Below are positions 11,920 through 12,370 of a DNA stretch of 12,370 nt, piece after piece. Source of the stretch: Candidatus Peregrinibacteria bacterium UBA1369. GTDB taxonomy: Bacteria; Patescibacteriota; Gracilibacteria; UBA1369. The stretch lies in assembly GCA_002305925.1 (NCBI GenBank), contig DBRL01000010.1:145211-157580 (forward strand). The letters run 5' to 3'. Each line of letters opens with the position of its first letter. Positions within the stretch are counted from its first letter, which is position 1. The notes under the pieces are model-generated. The model ran no database searches. It was not told the DNA's origin and saw only the letters and a program-made list of their open reading frames with translations. The translations under genes were made by a program, and so were the position numbers.

Positions 11920-12370
11920 ATGCCCAAAAAAACTTCCTATTGGCGGAATTTCGGTGAAAAGTCCAAATATTTCATGTTTGGACAATATCTGGAAAAGGAT
12001 GAAAAAATCCTGCATGTGGCACGCAGACATCCTTTTGTGCTGGCCGGGTCTCTTTTGAAAATCGCTTTTTTCAAGTTTTTTGCGCCTATTTTTCTCTGGT
12101 TTGTCTTTCCCGAGCTCTGGTTTGCCTGGATGATCTGGCTGATTTATGGTTTCATCTCTTTGGACAAGGCTCTTTTTAGCTGGTATTTCGACGTGATCCT
12201 GGTTACAGACATGAGTCTGGTCGATATTAAGTGGCATGGTTTTTTTGACCGCGAGTCGCTGCGCCTGGAATATGCCAATGTCGAAGGCACCACTTTTGTT
12301 TTCAAGGGCTTTTTTCAGACTGTTTTCAATTATGGTCTGCTGCAGATCAACCGTCAGGGCGGGGGGGTGG
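11920..12370 (+). CDS. Membrane protein with bacterial PH-like domain, C-terminus cut by window edge
   Basis: Begins at the ATG at 11920 and runs open for 150 codons to the window edge. After a cytosolic start (MPKKTSYWRNFGEKSKYFMF, then QYLEKDEKILHVARRHPFVL) come two hydrophobic segments (about 42-63 and 65-80), then a beta-rich section YFDVILVTDMSLVDIKWHG, FFDRESLRLEYANVEGT and FFQTVFNYGLLQI. This two-helix plus V-T-D/N-x-R-like strand plus L-x-Y-x-x-V-E order matches bacterial PH-domain membrane proteins (YdbT/YdbS style), a fold with unknown function in most bacteria. The first codons repeat the host's low-SD pattern: GCAGTATCGCAC precedes the start with no SD. What follows beyond the window, a linker or another domain, cannot be seen. 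Family call is by pattern only. Confidence 0.68.
   Translation, partial: MPKKTSYWRNFGEKSKYFMFGQYLEKDEKILHVARRHPFVLAGSLLKIAFFKFFAPIFLWFVFPELWFAWMIWLIYGFISLDKALFSWYFDVILVTDMSLVDIKWHGFFDRESLRLEYANVEGTTFVFKGFFQTVFNYGLLQINRQGGGV

Overview
The window carries about a dozen genes on both strands. Most are compact housekeeping or envelope genes at roughly 45-50% G+C, with short intergenic gaps and standard-code TGA stops. Several traits suggest a member of the Patescibacteria (candidate phyla radiation): almost no gene has a Shine-Dalgarno (SD) site at its start, the SSB is short, the signal peptidase is cysteine-rich in a style I associate with that group, and several small membrane proteins are of unknown function. 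The assignment is inference from protein style; no rRNA or marker tree is available here.

Layout. 1-938 (minus): phosphoglycerate kinase, cut by the window edge. 1060-1443 (plus): single-stranded DNA-binding protein. 1501-2442: family 2 glycosyltransferase whose start codon lies inside a perfect 12-bp inverted repeat. 2469-3917: lipoprotein solute-binding protein. 4013-5356: O-antigen ligase-type polytopic membrane protein. 5393-6370 (minus): methionyl-tRNA formyltransferase, convergent with the ligase gene. 6446-7504: DHH/DHHA1 phosphoesterase of the NrnA type. 7573-8532: unknown four-helix membrane protein. 8525-9112: family 4 uracil-DNA glycosylase, overlapping the previous gene. 9167-9541: small four-helix membrane protein. 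11083-11832 (minus): signal peptidase I. 11920 to the right edge: start of a membrane protein with a bacterial PH-like domain.

The part that stands out is 9593-10796. It is an approximately 1.2-kb GC-rich island (sampled lines 57-72% G+C) bounded by a 15-bp perfect inverted repeat (TCTCTGTTTGTCGTA). It holds one minus-strand gene for a membrane-anchored, proline-rich, eight-cysteine protein that I cannot place. That gene has a strong SD, unlike nearly all its neighbours. The SD is one arm of a 15/16-nt inverted repeat, so it is probably sequestered in the mRNA. Further upstream are two mutually exclusive small stems and a 16-bp perfect hairpin. Downstream are a 13-bp and a 17-bp perfect hairpin plus an imperfect one. 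No transposase is present. The best reading is a non-autonomous mobile element or transferred cassette carrying a structure-regulated surface protein gene, inserted between two convergent host genes.

How genes may work together: the glycosyltransferase, the O-antigen ligase-like protein, the lipoprotein, signal peptidase and PH-like protein all concern the cell envelope. SSB and uracil-DNA glycosylase serve DNA maintenance, DHH phosphoesterase serves small-RNA/nucleotide recycling, Fmt serves translation initiation, and Pgk serves glycolysis. Apart from the overlapping pair at 8516-8532, most genes look separately transcribed.
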